From contig NC_079884.1 in assembly GCF_029227915.1 (NCBI RefSeq), forward strand, positions 6,944,001-7,008,000: a stretch of DNA of 64,000 nucleotides, given 5' to 3'. The position numbers and the translations under genes are program-made. Shown here piece by piece: positions 11,670-20,387 of this stretch. Numbering within the stretch: the stretch's first letter is position 1; each line of letters begins with the position of its first letter. The notes below the pieces were generated by a model. It saw nothing but the letters and a program-made list of their open reading frames with translations. It did no database searches and was not told the origin of the DNA. Origin of the DNA: Hydractinia symbiolongicarpus. Its lineage: Eukaryota; Cnidaria; Hydrozoa; Anthoathecata; Hydractiniidae.

Positions 11670-14600
11670 ATGTCAAGTGCGTTAGAAAATTTTCCAACAT
11701 ATAATAAAGCAATGAGTTTCTTTAGAAATGCAATTAGTAAATTATATAGCGCTGTCTCAGCGCCAGTGGCAGCAACACGTGATGCACTTGCAGAGAGACT
11801 GCAGAGTGTGCGTGAAACTGCTTCTTTATTATACCACAAGGCTAAGGAGAGGCTTGGTTACAATCAAGCCTTGAGGAAGACTGTCGAAGACCCAGCTGTG
11901 GAAGAAGAACAAGTGGAAGAAGTGGATCACAGTGCTGTTGAAACGGAAGGTGGATTTGATGGTAATTATCGACATTTCCGAAGTGAAGGAACACCAGAAG
12001 GTCAAGTGGTGAGTATTGAACAGTACCTGGATCAACAGAAACAAAATGTGGAGAAAGTCATCACAGACTTGCAAAACACTAGACAGAATTGGAAGTTTCA
12101 ACTGAATCTCGTGGTGGAGTTTCTGCACAGGGAAAATCCTTCTGACAAGTTCACAAAACCAATATGGAGTGAAGCTTTCACAATCATGGAAGGAAGCGAC
12201 ATCGAAGAATTGATCGAAGAGATGTATAAAAGCCTGCTAAAACGCTTTGACATGACATCGGTGAAACTCAAAAAAGCGACTACATCTTCAACCGAATCAC
12301 GGAAATGACGCATCACTGCCACATGATTGACCTTATGAGAGGTAGATCATGGTTCAAGACACCCGAATGGCTGCAAAAAAAACACTGCATCATCAATCCT
12401 AAAAATGAAGACGAGAAGTGCTTCAAATGGGCCGTCATTGCAGCACTGCACCACAACGAAATCAAAAACGATCCTCAACGCATTTTGAAGCTCGAACCGT
12501 TTGTTGAACAGTAAAATTGGAGTGGCATGGCGTACCCAACTCCCAACACACACTGGAAAAAGTTTGAAAGGCAAAACCCCAACATGGCGTTGAATGTCTA
12601 CTTTTCTGAAGAAGATTTTCAGGTCAGGCAGGCATATGTTTCAAAACACAACACGACACGTAAAAAGGTGGCAGATATGCTAATCATTCAAGAAGGAGGG
12701 AAAAAGCACTACGTTGCTATTAAAAGATACTCTGCGCACATGCGCGGTTTATCATCTAGACATCGAGGTGATCATTACTGTCGAAACTGCATGCACGAAT
12801 TCCGCAGTCAAGAGACACGAGACAATCACATGAAAGTGTGCATGGACCATGATTTTTGCGAGATTGTCATTCCCAAAGAAGGAACAGTCCTCAAACACGA
12901 AGATGGGCAAAAGTCGCTCAGAATGCCATTTCTATGCAGACACAGAATGTATCTTGGAACCCGTTCAAGGTTGTGATGGAGACCCTGAAATATCACACAC
13001 CAGAGACGTCACCAAGCATGTGGCTTCAGGATATGCCTTCATAACCACATTTGCACATGGAGAAGTTGAAGAATCATCCGACTGCTATCGTGGAAAAGAC
13101 TGCACGGAAAGGTTTTGCAAGGGACTGAGAGATCAAGTCAATAGAGCTATCAAACATCCACAGAAGAAGATGATCCCGTTTACACACGAAGAGAAAGAAG
13201 TCCACAAGTCTGCAAAAAGTTGCTTCATTTGCAATGGGCTTTTCAAGATGAACAACAAAGACATCACAATGCGCAAAGTTCGAGATCACTGTCACTACAC
13301 TGGTCAGTATCGAGGAGCTGCACACAGTTCGTGCAACCTAAAATATCGCATCCCCAACGAGATTCCGGTGGTCATGCACAATCGCTCACGGTATGACGAT
13401 CACATCATCATCAAGCAACTGGCCAGGGAATTCAAAAGCCACGAGTTTGAATGTCTGGGTGAAAACAGCGAAAAATACATCAGCTTCTCCATCAAGCAAT
13501 CCGTCACATTTCAAGGAAAAGACGGCGAACCGCTGAAGCAGATAAAGAAGAAAAAGAAAACCAACCAAATGAAAGAAGTGGAAATCAACACGACCTGCAA
13601 AATCAAGTTCATCGACAGCTGCAGGTTCATGCAAAGCTCACTGTCAAGCCTTGTAGATAATTTAGCTGGAACCAACAGTGTCAGCTGCAACGACTGCAGA
13701 TCAAACATGGAACTCATCGAGATTGACTCAGAGTACAAGGCGCAATTCAAGTGCCAAACCTGTTACTGCTCCTACAAGACGGTGGAACTGAATGAGCATT
13801 CCATGAAGAAGAAATTTTCCAACACATTCAAGCATGCAAAGGGCAATGACGAGCACTTTAGACTTTTGCTGCGTAAGGGTGTTTACCCCTACGAATACAT
13901 GGATGCGTGGGAGGGTTTTGAAGAGACAGCACTTCCTCCAAAAGCACAATTTTACAGCAGTTTGAACCTTGAAAACATCACCGAAAACGACTATAAGCAT
14001 GCTCAAAAGGTGTGGAAGGCTTTCAACATCAAAAACCTTGGAGAGTACCACCATTTCTACGTGATGAGCGACACGCTTTAGCAGGCGTTTTTGAAAATTT
14101 TCGAGACACTTGTCAAAACATCTACGAGCTTGATCCAGCGTATTTTTACACTGCTCCAGGCCTCGCATGGCAAGCAGCTCTAAAAGTGACTGGTCAAGTG
14201 CTCGAGCTTCTCACAGACATCGACATGCTACTGATGGTTGAAAAGGGGCTCAGAGGTGGTATTTGCCAAGCAATCAAGCGCCATGCTAAGGCGAACAATC
14301 CGTACATGGGGGAATTGTTTGATGTCAACCTGTTTTATGTCAATCTCGTATCTGATGTACATCGATGCCAACAATCTGTACGGAGGTGCCATGTCACAAG
14401 AGCTGCCAACACACGGCTTTAAGTGGCGTGAAGACATCGAAAATTTTACTCAAGCTTCTATAGAACATTATAAAAATGGAGATGATGGCTATTTTCTTGA
14501 AGTTGATGTCCACTACCCGAAAAAGCTGCACAAACTCCACAACCTGAAAAGATGCGTCTGAACAACGACTGTGAAAAGTTGACGTGCAATGTGTTTGACA

Positions 14601-15559
14601 AGGAAAAATACGTGCTGCACATTCGCAAATTGCAGCAGTCACTGCAGCATGGATTGGTTCTCACCAAGGTGCACCGAGTCATTGAGTTCAAGCAAAGTGC
14701 TTGGCTGAAACCCTACATTGAAATGAACACAAAGCTGCGAAAGGATGCTGCAAATGACTTTAAGAAAGACTTTTTTAAGCTGATGAATAATAGCGTCTTT
14801 GGCAAGACCATGGAGAACGTTCGCAAGCATCGTGACATCAAACTGGTGACAACGGAATGGAGGCGCAAGAAGCTCGCATCAGCTCCAAACTATCACAGCA
14901 CATCAAGATTTGACAAGAAATTTGTGGCAATGGAAATGAACAAAGTGAAGTTCGTCATGAACAAACCTGTCTACCTCGGCCTCTCCATCTTGGACTTGAG
15001 CAAACCCACGATGTATGAGTTCCACTATGACTACATCAAGCCGAAGTTTGGTGCAGGCGCAGAGCTTTGCTACATGGACACAGATAGTTTCGTCTACCAC
15101 ATCAAAACAGACGATGTCTATAAAGATATCGCAGGTGACGTTGAATCAAGGTTTGACACATCAAATTACAGTCCCGAAGACAAACGTCCCTTGCCCATTG
15201 GCAAAAACAAGAAAAAATTGTGCTTAATAAAGGATGAACTTGGTGGCAAAATCATGATCGAATTTGTTGCATTGAGGTCAAAAATGTATGCGTACAAGAC
15301 ACTCGAAGGACACGTGCAAAAGAAGGCAAAAGGTACAAAAAAGTGTGTCGTCAGGAAACAGATCACGTTCGCAAACTATTTAAACAGCCTGCAGACCAGT
15401 CAAAATTTGTATCGCACGCAACTGACATTTACCAGTCGAAAACACGAGATTTTCACCGAAAACCTGAACAAAATTGCGCTGAGTGTTGATGATGACAAGC
15501 GACTTCAAGCTCAAGGTGGGTTCACCTTTGCACATGGAAGCAGTCCTGGAGCGGTTTGA
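11670..15559 (+). pseudogene. PolB: Family B DNA polymerase (protein-primed, Polinton type), disrupted
   Basis: This would replicate the element. The N-terminal part is the 212-codon frame at 11670-12308; the next frame starts at 12305 (INPKNEDEKCFKWAVIAALH), and I read both as one gene. Visible motifs: exonuclease box FYADTECIL near 12930; a zinc-finger-like CFICNGLF and DHCHYTG with Cys/His pairs near 13220-13300; Pol motif A YIDANNLYGGAMSQ near 14355; motif B KLMNNSVFGKTMEN near 14780; motif C YMDTDSFVY near 15070. Breaks: frameshifts near 12270, 12930, 14078, 14335 and 14535 and a TAA at 12512-12514. The start has the ATAAAATAAAATG context seen in other genes of the element. The family is clear; the gene is dead as it stands. 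Confidence 0.9.
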
Positions 15560-15676
15560 AAGCAAGAATTGCTCACCAGAGTGTGGCATCCCGACCATGT
15601 TAAACCATGGATGTTTTGAGTCTCGCGGGATGCTTCAAAAATTTATTTGCATCTCACACGTCTCAGTGTTTTCAAA

Positions 15677-16375
15677 ATGTCAAAATTTTCTGTTTCAAAC
15701 GTTTGCATTCAGCATGGTCTTGATCACGAAAATGCATTAATAAAAATGATACTTGAACTCTTGTTGGTAATGTTGTACGTAAGTTTTTTGTACGTCTACT
15801 GCAAGTTTTCCTCTCTAATAAAAGTTATGTCAGAACTGAATGAAATTTTAGACGTCTTAGACACACCGTCACCAGCAATGAGAAAGCGGGAAAAAGTCAA
15901 GCAAAACATGAGTCTCGTCAACTCTCTGGGAAAAAAGCAGTGGACGCCTGAGTTGCTGGATAAAGCGACAGAGAAACAACTTGACAACCTCTTGAAGAAG
16001 CTCGAGGCACAAGCGCAAAAAACAGCAGCAAAAGACTTGCTGTCGAAAATGTCAGGTGTTGACAATTTTCAGACCATGATGAGCGACATAAACGCAAACT
16101 TTCTGATTCAAAACTCGACTTCAGAGTTGATTGGTAATGTAACGGAGAAATTGCCATCGTTCACAGGGAACTCTCCGATGGAAGTTCCAGGGTCATACAT
16201 GTATGAAAAGTGCGGACTATGGCTCGCTCCTGTCTCTCTGTTTGGCACAGTTTTCAACCATCTGAACTGGAAAAAATTCAGCGAAATTGCCGAGGAGCGT
16301 CAAGCGCAAATCAAACTGCGAAAAGATGTGCCGGATGAAATAGAACCAAGTTTCGCAGAGCAGAAACCGTCTTGA
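15677..16375 (+). CDS. Unknown Polinton-type protein, helical, 183-233 codons
   Basis: One open frame with three possible starts. ATG at 15827 is preceded by CTAATAAAAGTT and gives a soluble, Lys/Glu-rich 183-residue protein (MSELNEILDVLDTPSPAMRK). ATG at 15745, after GCATTAATAAAA, adds a hydrophobic segment (MILELLLVMLYVSFLYVY) that could be a membrane anchor. ATG at 15677 adds a little more. I favour 15827 because the TTTTTGTACGTCT motif lies about 30 bases before it, as before the next gene. The body is predicted helical with coiled-coil character (KQLDNLLKKLEAQAQK) and ends acidic. No known domain recognised. Intact, between polymerase and a small membrane protein, so perhaps a virion or packaging component. 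Confidence 0.6.
   Translation: MSKFSVSNVCIQHGLDHENALIKMILELLLVMLYVSFLYVYCKFSSLIKVMSELNEILDVLDTPSPAMRKREKVKQNMSLVNSLGKKQWTPELLDKATEKQLDNLLKKLEAQAQKTAAKDLLSKMSGVDNFQTMMSDINANFLIQNSTSELIGNVTEKLPSFTGNSPMEVPGSYMYEKCGLWLAPVSLFGTVFNHLNWKKFSEIAEERQAQIKLRKDVPDEIEPSFAEQKPS
15783..15797 (+). promoter_or_regulatory. Putative promoter motif TTTTTGTACGTCT, copy 1
   Basis: The motif TTTTTTGTACGTCTACTGC lies about 30 bases before ATG 15827. A matching TTTTTGTACGTCTCACG lies before ATG 16418. Both are followed by an AATAAA-type run just ahead of the start codon. Two copies at the same relative place suggest a regulatory element; its role is inferred. Confidence 0.4.
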
Positions 16376-16376
16376 T

Positions 16377-16403
16377 GTACAAAAAAGATTTTTGTACGTC
16401 TCA
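16377..16403 (+). terminator. Hairpin after the 15827 gene, overlapping promoter-like motif copy 2
   Basis: Perfect arms GTACAAAAA (16377-16385) and TTTTTGTAC (16389-16397) with loop AGA. It starts one base after the TGA stop of the upstream gene. Its right arm is part of the TTTTTGTACGTCTC motif that precedes the next ATG (16418), so the site may both end one transcript and start the next. Confidence 0.45.
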
Positions 16404-16417
16404 CGACTTACAAATAA

Positions 16418-16780
16418 ATGAGTGAATCAAACCAAGTCATAACCAAAAAGAATGAGGGTCGTGTGGCTGCTGGCAAGAGACTTGCAGAATGGAACAGGGC
16501 AAACAAGGCCAAGTTGAAGCAAGTACATGCTCGGGTCGAGACAAGTGAGAATTCAAGTACCCCAGCAAGTACTTCGCAAGAGGGTCAGGAATCTATCGCA
16601 GGTCCTCACAAATTCAGTGCATATCTCTATGGCGCTGGAGGTATTGCCGTTCTTGCCGTTTGCGTGGTAGTCTATTATATACGTAAGAAGCCTAGCGTCG
16701 CCGCAGGAGCACGCGTGTCAGCGGAAGGGCCGTCTCAGCAGCAAAAGCCTTCGAAATTTGACATTTTTCACATGCGATAA
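16418..16780 (+). CDS. Small single-pass membrane protein
   Basis: 120 residues, intact. The N-terminal half is hydrophilic and basic (KNEGRVAAGKRLAEWNRANK), then a Ser/Thr/Gln-rich linker, then one membrane segment at about residues 71-87 (YGAGGIAVLAVCVVVYYI) followed by basic residues. Basic soluble heads with a single C-terminal transmembrane helix are common among small Polinton proteins, but I cannot name this one. The start sits in ACAAATAAATG. Next gene begins 10 bases downstream in another frame. Confidence 0.65.
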   Translation: MSESNQVITKKNEGRVAAGKRLAEWNRANKAKLKQVHARVETSENSSTPASTSQEGQESIAGPHKFSAYLYGAGGIAVLAVCVVVYYIRKKPSVAAGARVSAEGPSQQQKPSKFDIFHMR

Positions 16781-16790
16781 ACCTTAATAA

Positions 16791-17036
16791 ATGAGCACCA
16801 AAGAGTATGAGAAAGAAATAGTTGATTCCTTGTGGGAAGCTGGTAGACTAGTATCCTATACTATTTTCTTGGCGCTAGGCGGGAAACAAGTTCTGGGAGT
16901 TTCTAGACCGGGGTCTAAGATGGACATGTCGGACAGCTTGAAGCTCGCTGGCTATAATACAGGAGCGATAATATTCGACGATTACGCGACAAAACATCAG
17001 TGGTATAAACGTTCCCTAATGCCTCCGAAAGTCTAG
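16791..17036 (+). CDS. Small unknown protein, 81 residues
   Basis: Intact frame starting in the context CCTTAATAAATG. It has an N-terminal amphipathic helix and a short hydrophobic stretch (SYTIFLALGG), then a C-terminal half with DDYATKHQWYKRSLMPP. No domain recognised. Its position directly before the packaging ATPase, with only 12 bases between, argues for co-expression with the late or packaging set. Confidence 0.55.
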   Translation: MSTKEYEKEIVDSLWEAGRLVSYTIFLALGGKQVLGVSRPGSKMDMSDSLKLAGYNTGAIIFDDYATKHQWYKRSLMPPKV

Positions 17037-17048
17037 CTTTGAATAAAT

Positions 17049-17639
17049 ATGACTCTTATCAAAGACCCCAATACGACAATCTTCACCGGGTCTACAAGTT
17101 GCGGCAAGACCCAACGAGTGCTCGACCTCCTTGAGAACGAGTACAGACATCTTTTTGACAATATTGTAATTCTCTGCCCTACTCTACGCTGGAACAAGAC
17201 CTATCTCGAGAGGTCCTCGCTGTGGAAAGATGACTACGTGTCCTTGGTGGAGCCCAAGGAGCAGCTGTTCGAGTGGATCCAAAAACTGTCGTCGTTGCTG
17301 GCGGTCGAAGAGACGCTCTTTATCATTGACGATATGATAGCTGACGAGAGTCTCGACAAAAAACGTCAATCCCTGCTTGAGCTTGCCATAAGCGGTAGAC
17401 ATCGCAAACACAGTCTCTGGTTACTCACTCAAAGCTACACGGCCATCCCGAAGAACCTTCGAAGGCAAAAAAAGCAGCTATTCATGTGGTACCCCTCGGA
17501 AAGGAGCGACATGAAAATGGTAGACGAAGAGACAAATATGATCAACGACTGGGAGACTATCAAGACTGAATTGAAAAAGTCCAAGCATGCATGCTTGTAC
17601 GTAAGACTGGAGCATCCTAGAAGTTACAAGATCGCCTAG
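17049..17639 (+). CDS. ATPase: Genome-packaging ATPase (A32/FtsK-HerA-like)
   Basis: 196 residues, intact. Walker A is GSTSCGKT at residues 14-21; Walker B is TLFIIDDM at about 89-96; a sensor-like strand SLWLLTQSY follows at 122-130 after GRHRKH, as in A32-type packaging ATPases of Polintons, virophages and large DNA viruses. It would power loading of the element's DNA into a capsid. Length is slightly short for the family but both nucleotide-binding motifs are complete. Start context is TTTGAATAAATATG. The gene ends 60 bases before a perfect 22-bp hairpin. Confidence 0.85.
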   Translation: MTLIKDPNTTIFTGSTSCGKTQRVLDLLENEYRHLFDNIVILCPTLRWNKTYLERSSLWKDDYVSLVEPKEQLFEWIQKLSSLLAVEETLFIIDDMIADESLDKKRQSLLELAISGRHRKHSLWLLTQSYTAIPKNLRRQKKQLFMWYPSERSDMKMVDEETNMINDWETIKTELKKSKHACLYVRLEHPRSYKIA

Positions 17640-17699
17640 ACGGGCCTCGCAGGAGCTGGTACAAAATACGGAAAGGTGACGCTGTTGTTGACCTCCAAA

Positions 17700-17721
17700 G
17701 GGTGGACAGATCTGTCCACCC
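17700..17721. terminator. Perfect 22-bp palindrome after the ATPase gene
   Basis: Arms GGGTGGACAGA and TCTGTCCACCC abut with no spacer. It is in the gap between the ATPase stop (17639) and the next ATG (17754). One of several hairpins at gene ends in this element; a transcript-end or RNA-stability role is inferred. Confidence 0.5.
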
Positions 17722-17753
17722 TCAGCCAGATACAGTTTTACATATAATAAAAG

Positions 17754-17954
17754 ATGGATAATGAGAGCGTAATTAAAGTTGTGTATCAAGCTCTTTTGAG
17801 AGCCCACAGCAAACTGATAGATGCAGTGAATGATGACGATGACAGCAAACTGGTAAACACGACTCGGGATATTGAAGAGTTATGCAAAAAATATCCATGG
17901 CTTCCTCAGCTTGGTGTTGGTTATTGGACCTCGTTATTTTGTGATATTTTGTGA
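17754..17954 (+). CDS. Small acidic unknown protein, 66 residues
   Basis: Frame begins in ATATAATAAAAGATG. Sequence is mostly helical and acidic in the middle (DAVNDDDDSK) and ends in a hydrophobic tail. No family recognised. It may be a genuine early gene at the start of the cargo module or a remnant of a longer one; the stop lies inside a hairpin. Confidence 0.4.
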   Translation: MDNESVIKVVYQALLRAHSKLIDAVNDDDDSKLVNTTRDIEELCKKYPWLPQLGVGYWTSLFCDIL

Positions 17955-17964
17955 ATCACAAAAT
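17936..17964 (+). terminator. Hairpin at the stop of the 17754 gene
   Basis: Arms ATTTTGTGAT (17936-17945) and ATCACAAAAT (17955-17964), 9-base loop. It overlaps the TGA at 17952-17954. Confidence 0.4.
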
Positions 17965-17971
17965 CCCTAGC

Positions 17972-17982
17972 TGAGCCTTGGC
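17972..17982 (+). promoter_or_regulatory. Cargo-module upstream motif TGAGCCTTGGC, copy 1
   Basis: Eleven bases ending 17 bases before the Fic start at 18000. The same 11-mer precedes the BRO start. The bases just upstream are also alike (CCTAGC here, CCTCGT there). Confidence 0.5.
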
Positions 17983-17999
17983 ACCAGATATTTAATGAA

Positions 18000-18795
18000 A
18001 TGGAAAAATTGAAAATACAGCATTGGATGGCAGACGAGGTCGAGTACCAGAATATTTTGAGAAAGACTGCGACGCTAGCCGAACTCTCGCAAAGCCGGAA
18101 AAACCACGCATACGTAGAGGAATTTCTAAAAGGGTGGGAAGCCCTGTTCGCGTACGGAACCTATATATCCGAAGGAGAGGTAGGCCCCAACTTTTTTAGC
18201 AACTGAGACTTGGAACCTGATGCAAGATCCTGAAGACGCATATCTTGACGGCAAGACGAAAAATTTCAAAAGGCAGATGATAAACTTTATGCTCGCTCTA
18301 AACTGGATGCAGCACAGTGTGGGACGCCTCACGCCTGACAAAATCCAGACTGTCCATGAGATCATGATGCGCGGAGAAAAACACAAGAGCGGCAAACCCG
18401 TGCTGACGGGAAAATACAGGACGACTAAGGTATACGCTGGTTATCACGAATTTGCCCCTGTTTCTGCAATCCCAAGGTTAGTGACAGAAGCCCTGGATCG
18501 ATACTACTCTACAGAGACTGACGATCCGATATGGAACGGAGTGAGGTTGTTCATAGACTTGATTAATATCAATCCATTCGAAGATGGGAACGGGAGGCTA
18601 TGTAGGCTCGTTATCTCACATGTACTTGCGGAGAGTGGAATGAGTCTCTTTCCAGTTTTGCTTAGTTCGTTCCATTACATTCAGGCTGTTAAGATGTTTG
18701 AAGAGAGACCATCGTTACTTTACACGATGGTCTGCAAGTCTTTGGTGAAGGTATGGGATAATTTCGAGCAAAACTTGGCTCTACTAGAAAACTGA
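18000..18795 (+). pseudogene. Fic-domain protein with inhibitory helix, catalytic His replaced by Asn, one frameshift
   Basis: Fic proteins usually transfer AMP from ATP to target hydroxyls. The 5' frame (18000-18206) ends with ALFAYGTYISEGEV, which fits the inhibitory-helix motif [S/T]xxxE[G/N] as TYISEG. The 3' frame (18220-18795) holds the Fic core, including the target-dock region KYRTTKVYAGYHEFAPV and the active-site loop NPFEDGNGRLCR. The canonical loop is HPFx[D/E]GNGRxxR, so the catalytic His is Asn while the nucleotide-binding residues are kept. The frame changes at about 18205. The TGAGCCTTGGC motif upstream is shared with BRO. Fic is not part of the usual Polinton core, so I read it as cargo. 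Not clear whether His loss preceded decay. Confidence 0.85.
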
Positions 18796-18803
18796 TTCCT
18801 CGT

Positions 18804-18814
18804 TGAGCCTTGGC
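18804..18814 (+). promoter_or_regulatory. Cargo-module upstream motif TGAGCCTTGGC, copy 2
   Basis: Identical to 17972-17982; here 13 bases before the BRO start codon at 18828. The two genes it precedes are adjacent cargo genes. Confidence 0.5.
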
Positions 18815-18827
18815 GTGTATAAGAAAG

Positions 18828-19628
18828 ATGTCCTTGGTCAGTAATTTTTTCGAAGGCAGCAAAGTTCGTTCTTTATACATTAAGGAAGGAGGCCAATGCC
18901 TCGTAGCCAAAGACGTGTGAAGAGCTGTCGGCTATAACGATAATCATAATGGTAGAAAAGCTATTCAGGCACATGTACCGGAGAAGCATGTAAAGCGGGC
19001 CTGGGAGGATAAAAGTACCGCAGAAGACAAGGGGGTCGATATCGACCCCCTTCATCCAGACATGATGTTACTGACAGAACCCGGTCTCTATTGCTTCCTT
19101 TTAAAGTGTAAGAAATCCAAGGCAGAACCATTTTTGGATTGGGTTGTTGAAGAGGTGCTACCCAAAGAAATGCGAAAGCTTGCCGCAATCATCGAAGAAA
19201 AAGATATAGCCCTGGCGCTCCTTGCGTCTGATCTCGATCAAAGGGACGTGACCATTGCCAACCTATAGGACGACCTCCAGGAGAGGGACGAAGAAATCGT
19301 TGAACTACGAGAAAGACACGTCCCGCATCGGCATCAATATGACAACGTGCTATGCGTGGTTGACAAGAACCATCCTCATGATAAGCATCCCTACTACATG
19401 ATCAGATGTCAGCGTAGACAGCTGGGCAAGAGCATGGGTATACTGATGACAAAGTACCCCGAGAGCACTATACTCGGGAGATGTGACGATCCTAACGCGA
19501 TACACACCTGGTGTCGGTTTAAGTAGGACACCCTAGGGTCTGCGAACTCTTACAAAAACCACTTTACCCTGCCCGACGATGATACGCGTGAGTTGTTTGA
19601 GGGAATGTTCGACATTGACATGGCTTAG
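18828..19628 (+). pseudogene. bro-like: BRO-N family DNA-binding protein with three in-frame stops
   Basis: A single frame of 266 codons with no frameshift, interrupted by TGA at 18918, TAG at 19266 and TAG at 19524. The N-terminal BRO-N domain is recognisable: VRSLYIKEGG, AVGYNDNHNGRKAIQAHV, then LLTEPGLYCFLLKCKKSKAE and FLDWVVEEVLPKEMRK. A coiled-coil linker (ALLASDLDQRDVTIAN) follows, then a C-terminal domain with YDNVLCVVDKN and YYMIRCQRRQLGKSM, like the C-terminal part of poxvirus and iridovirus BRO/MSV199-type proteins. BRO proteins bind nucleic acid and modulate host or viral transcription. The first stop falls where Trp is usual and the second where Gln would fit, consistent with single transitions. 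Confidence 0.8.
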
Positions 19629-19679
19629 CTCTGATAACTACTCACCAAGGCTGTAGACAAAGCTTCCGTGACCACTTCA

Positions 19680-19702
19680 AGTGTTAAAAGATAGTTAACA
19701 CT
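19680..19702 (+). terminator. Hairpin between BRO and the 19716 gene
   Basis: Arms AGTGTTAA and TTAACACT with a 7-base loop, followed by an A run and the ATG at 19716. May serve as 3' end of BRO transcripts. Confidence 0.35.
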
Positions 19703-19715
19703 TTAAGAAAAAAAA

Positions 19716-20248
19716 ATGGAGGCCTATGTAGAGAGCTTGCAACTTAGAAACTTTTACGATGTTCAGGTACCTGTACTGAGATGCTGCATCAAGGCAGGAT
19801 CTACTACCGGTTATTGTTTGCAGTGTTTGGAAAATTTTAGATTTCGAAATGGGGAGTACTACGAGGGGTTTGTATATCCAGATGATGACGAGCTTTTGAA
19901 TAGAGTGCAATCAGGAGAGAAGCCGTGGCAGCAATCCCGACGGAATATATAGATGACGATCTCAAAGATGAAGTGCTCGAGATCGATATTGAAGACCGGG
20001 GTCTGCATATCGTCTCCACAAAGGTGTAGAGGGTTGTAGTATGTTACGAGATTATCAAGGATAAGGACTTAAGGCTCTCGGATCTGGCGGACTTGGAGAA
20101 AATTGGTGACATACTCAAATTTCCTATTGAAGATAGACGTTTAGTTGACATCATCGACCTTGATAGCGAGCCAAATGTTATCAAGGGAATCGTCAATGGC
20201 TATCCATTCTACACTCTAGCTCCTTATGATTATACCCGCCTTGTTTGA
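19716..20248 (+). pseudogene. Unknown cargo protein, frame-disrupted
   Basis: The first frame (19716-19952) encodes a Cys-containing N-terminus (VLRCCIKAG, GYCLQCLENF) and then YEGFVYPDDDELLNR. Another frame continues with EYIDDDLKDEVLEIDIEDRG, then IKDKDLRLSDLADLEK and PFYTLAPYDYTRL to a stop near 20248, with one TAG at about 20027. I do not recognise a family. The two parts may be one gene with a frameshift near 19925 or two neighbours. It is the last rightward gene before the convergent integrase. Confidence 0.4.
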
Positions 20249-20330
20249 CTGACTCTGATGACTAAGACCTTATGTTGGTAAATGTAAGCCGTAGGTTCAC
20301 ATTAACTACGCTTATGGGTATCAACTGAGC

Positions 20331-20353
20331 GGTTCCCCCGGTACGGGGGAACC
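20331..20353. terminator. GC-rich hairpin between convergent genes
   Basis: Perfect 9-bp arms GGTTCCCCC and GGGGGAACC with loop GGTAC. It stands between the last rightward gene (ends about 20248) and the leftward integrase (ends about 20388), the expected place for a shared bidirectional end signal. Confidence 0.55.
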
Positions 20354-20387
20354 TGTGAAATGGTCATCTGGCTCGTGAAATTTACCA

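Noticed and set aside
19031-19050. Palindrome GGGGGTCGATATCGACCCCC as a terminator
   Set aside because: It lies inside the BRO frame and encodes an unbroken stretch, so probably not a transcript end.
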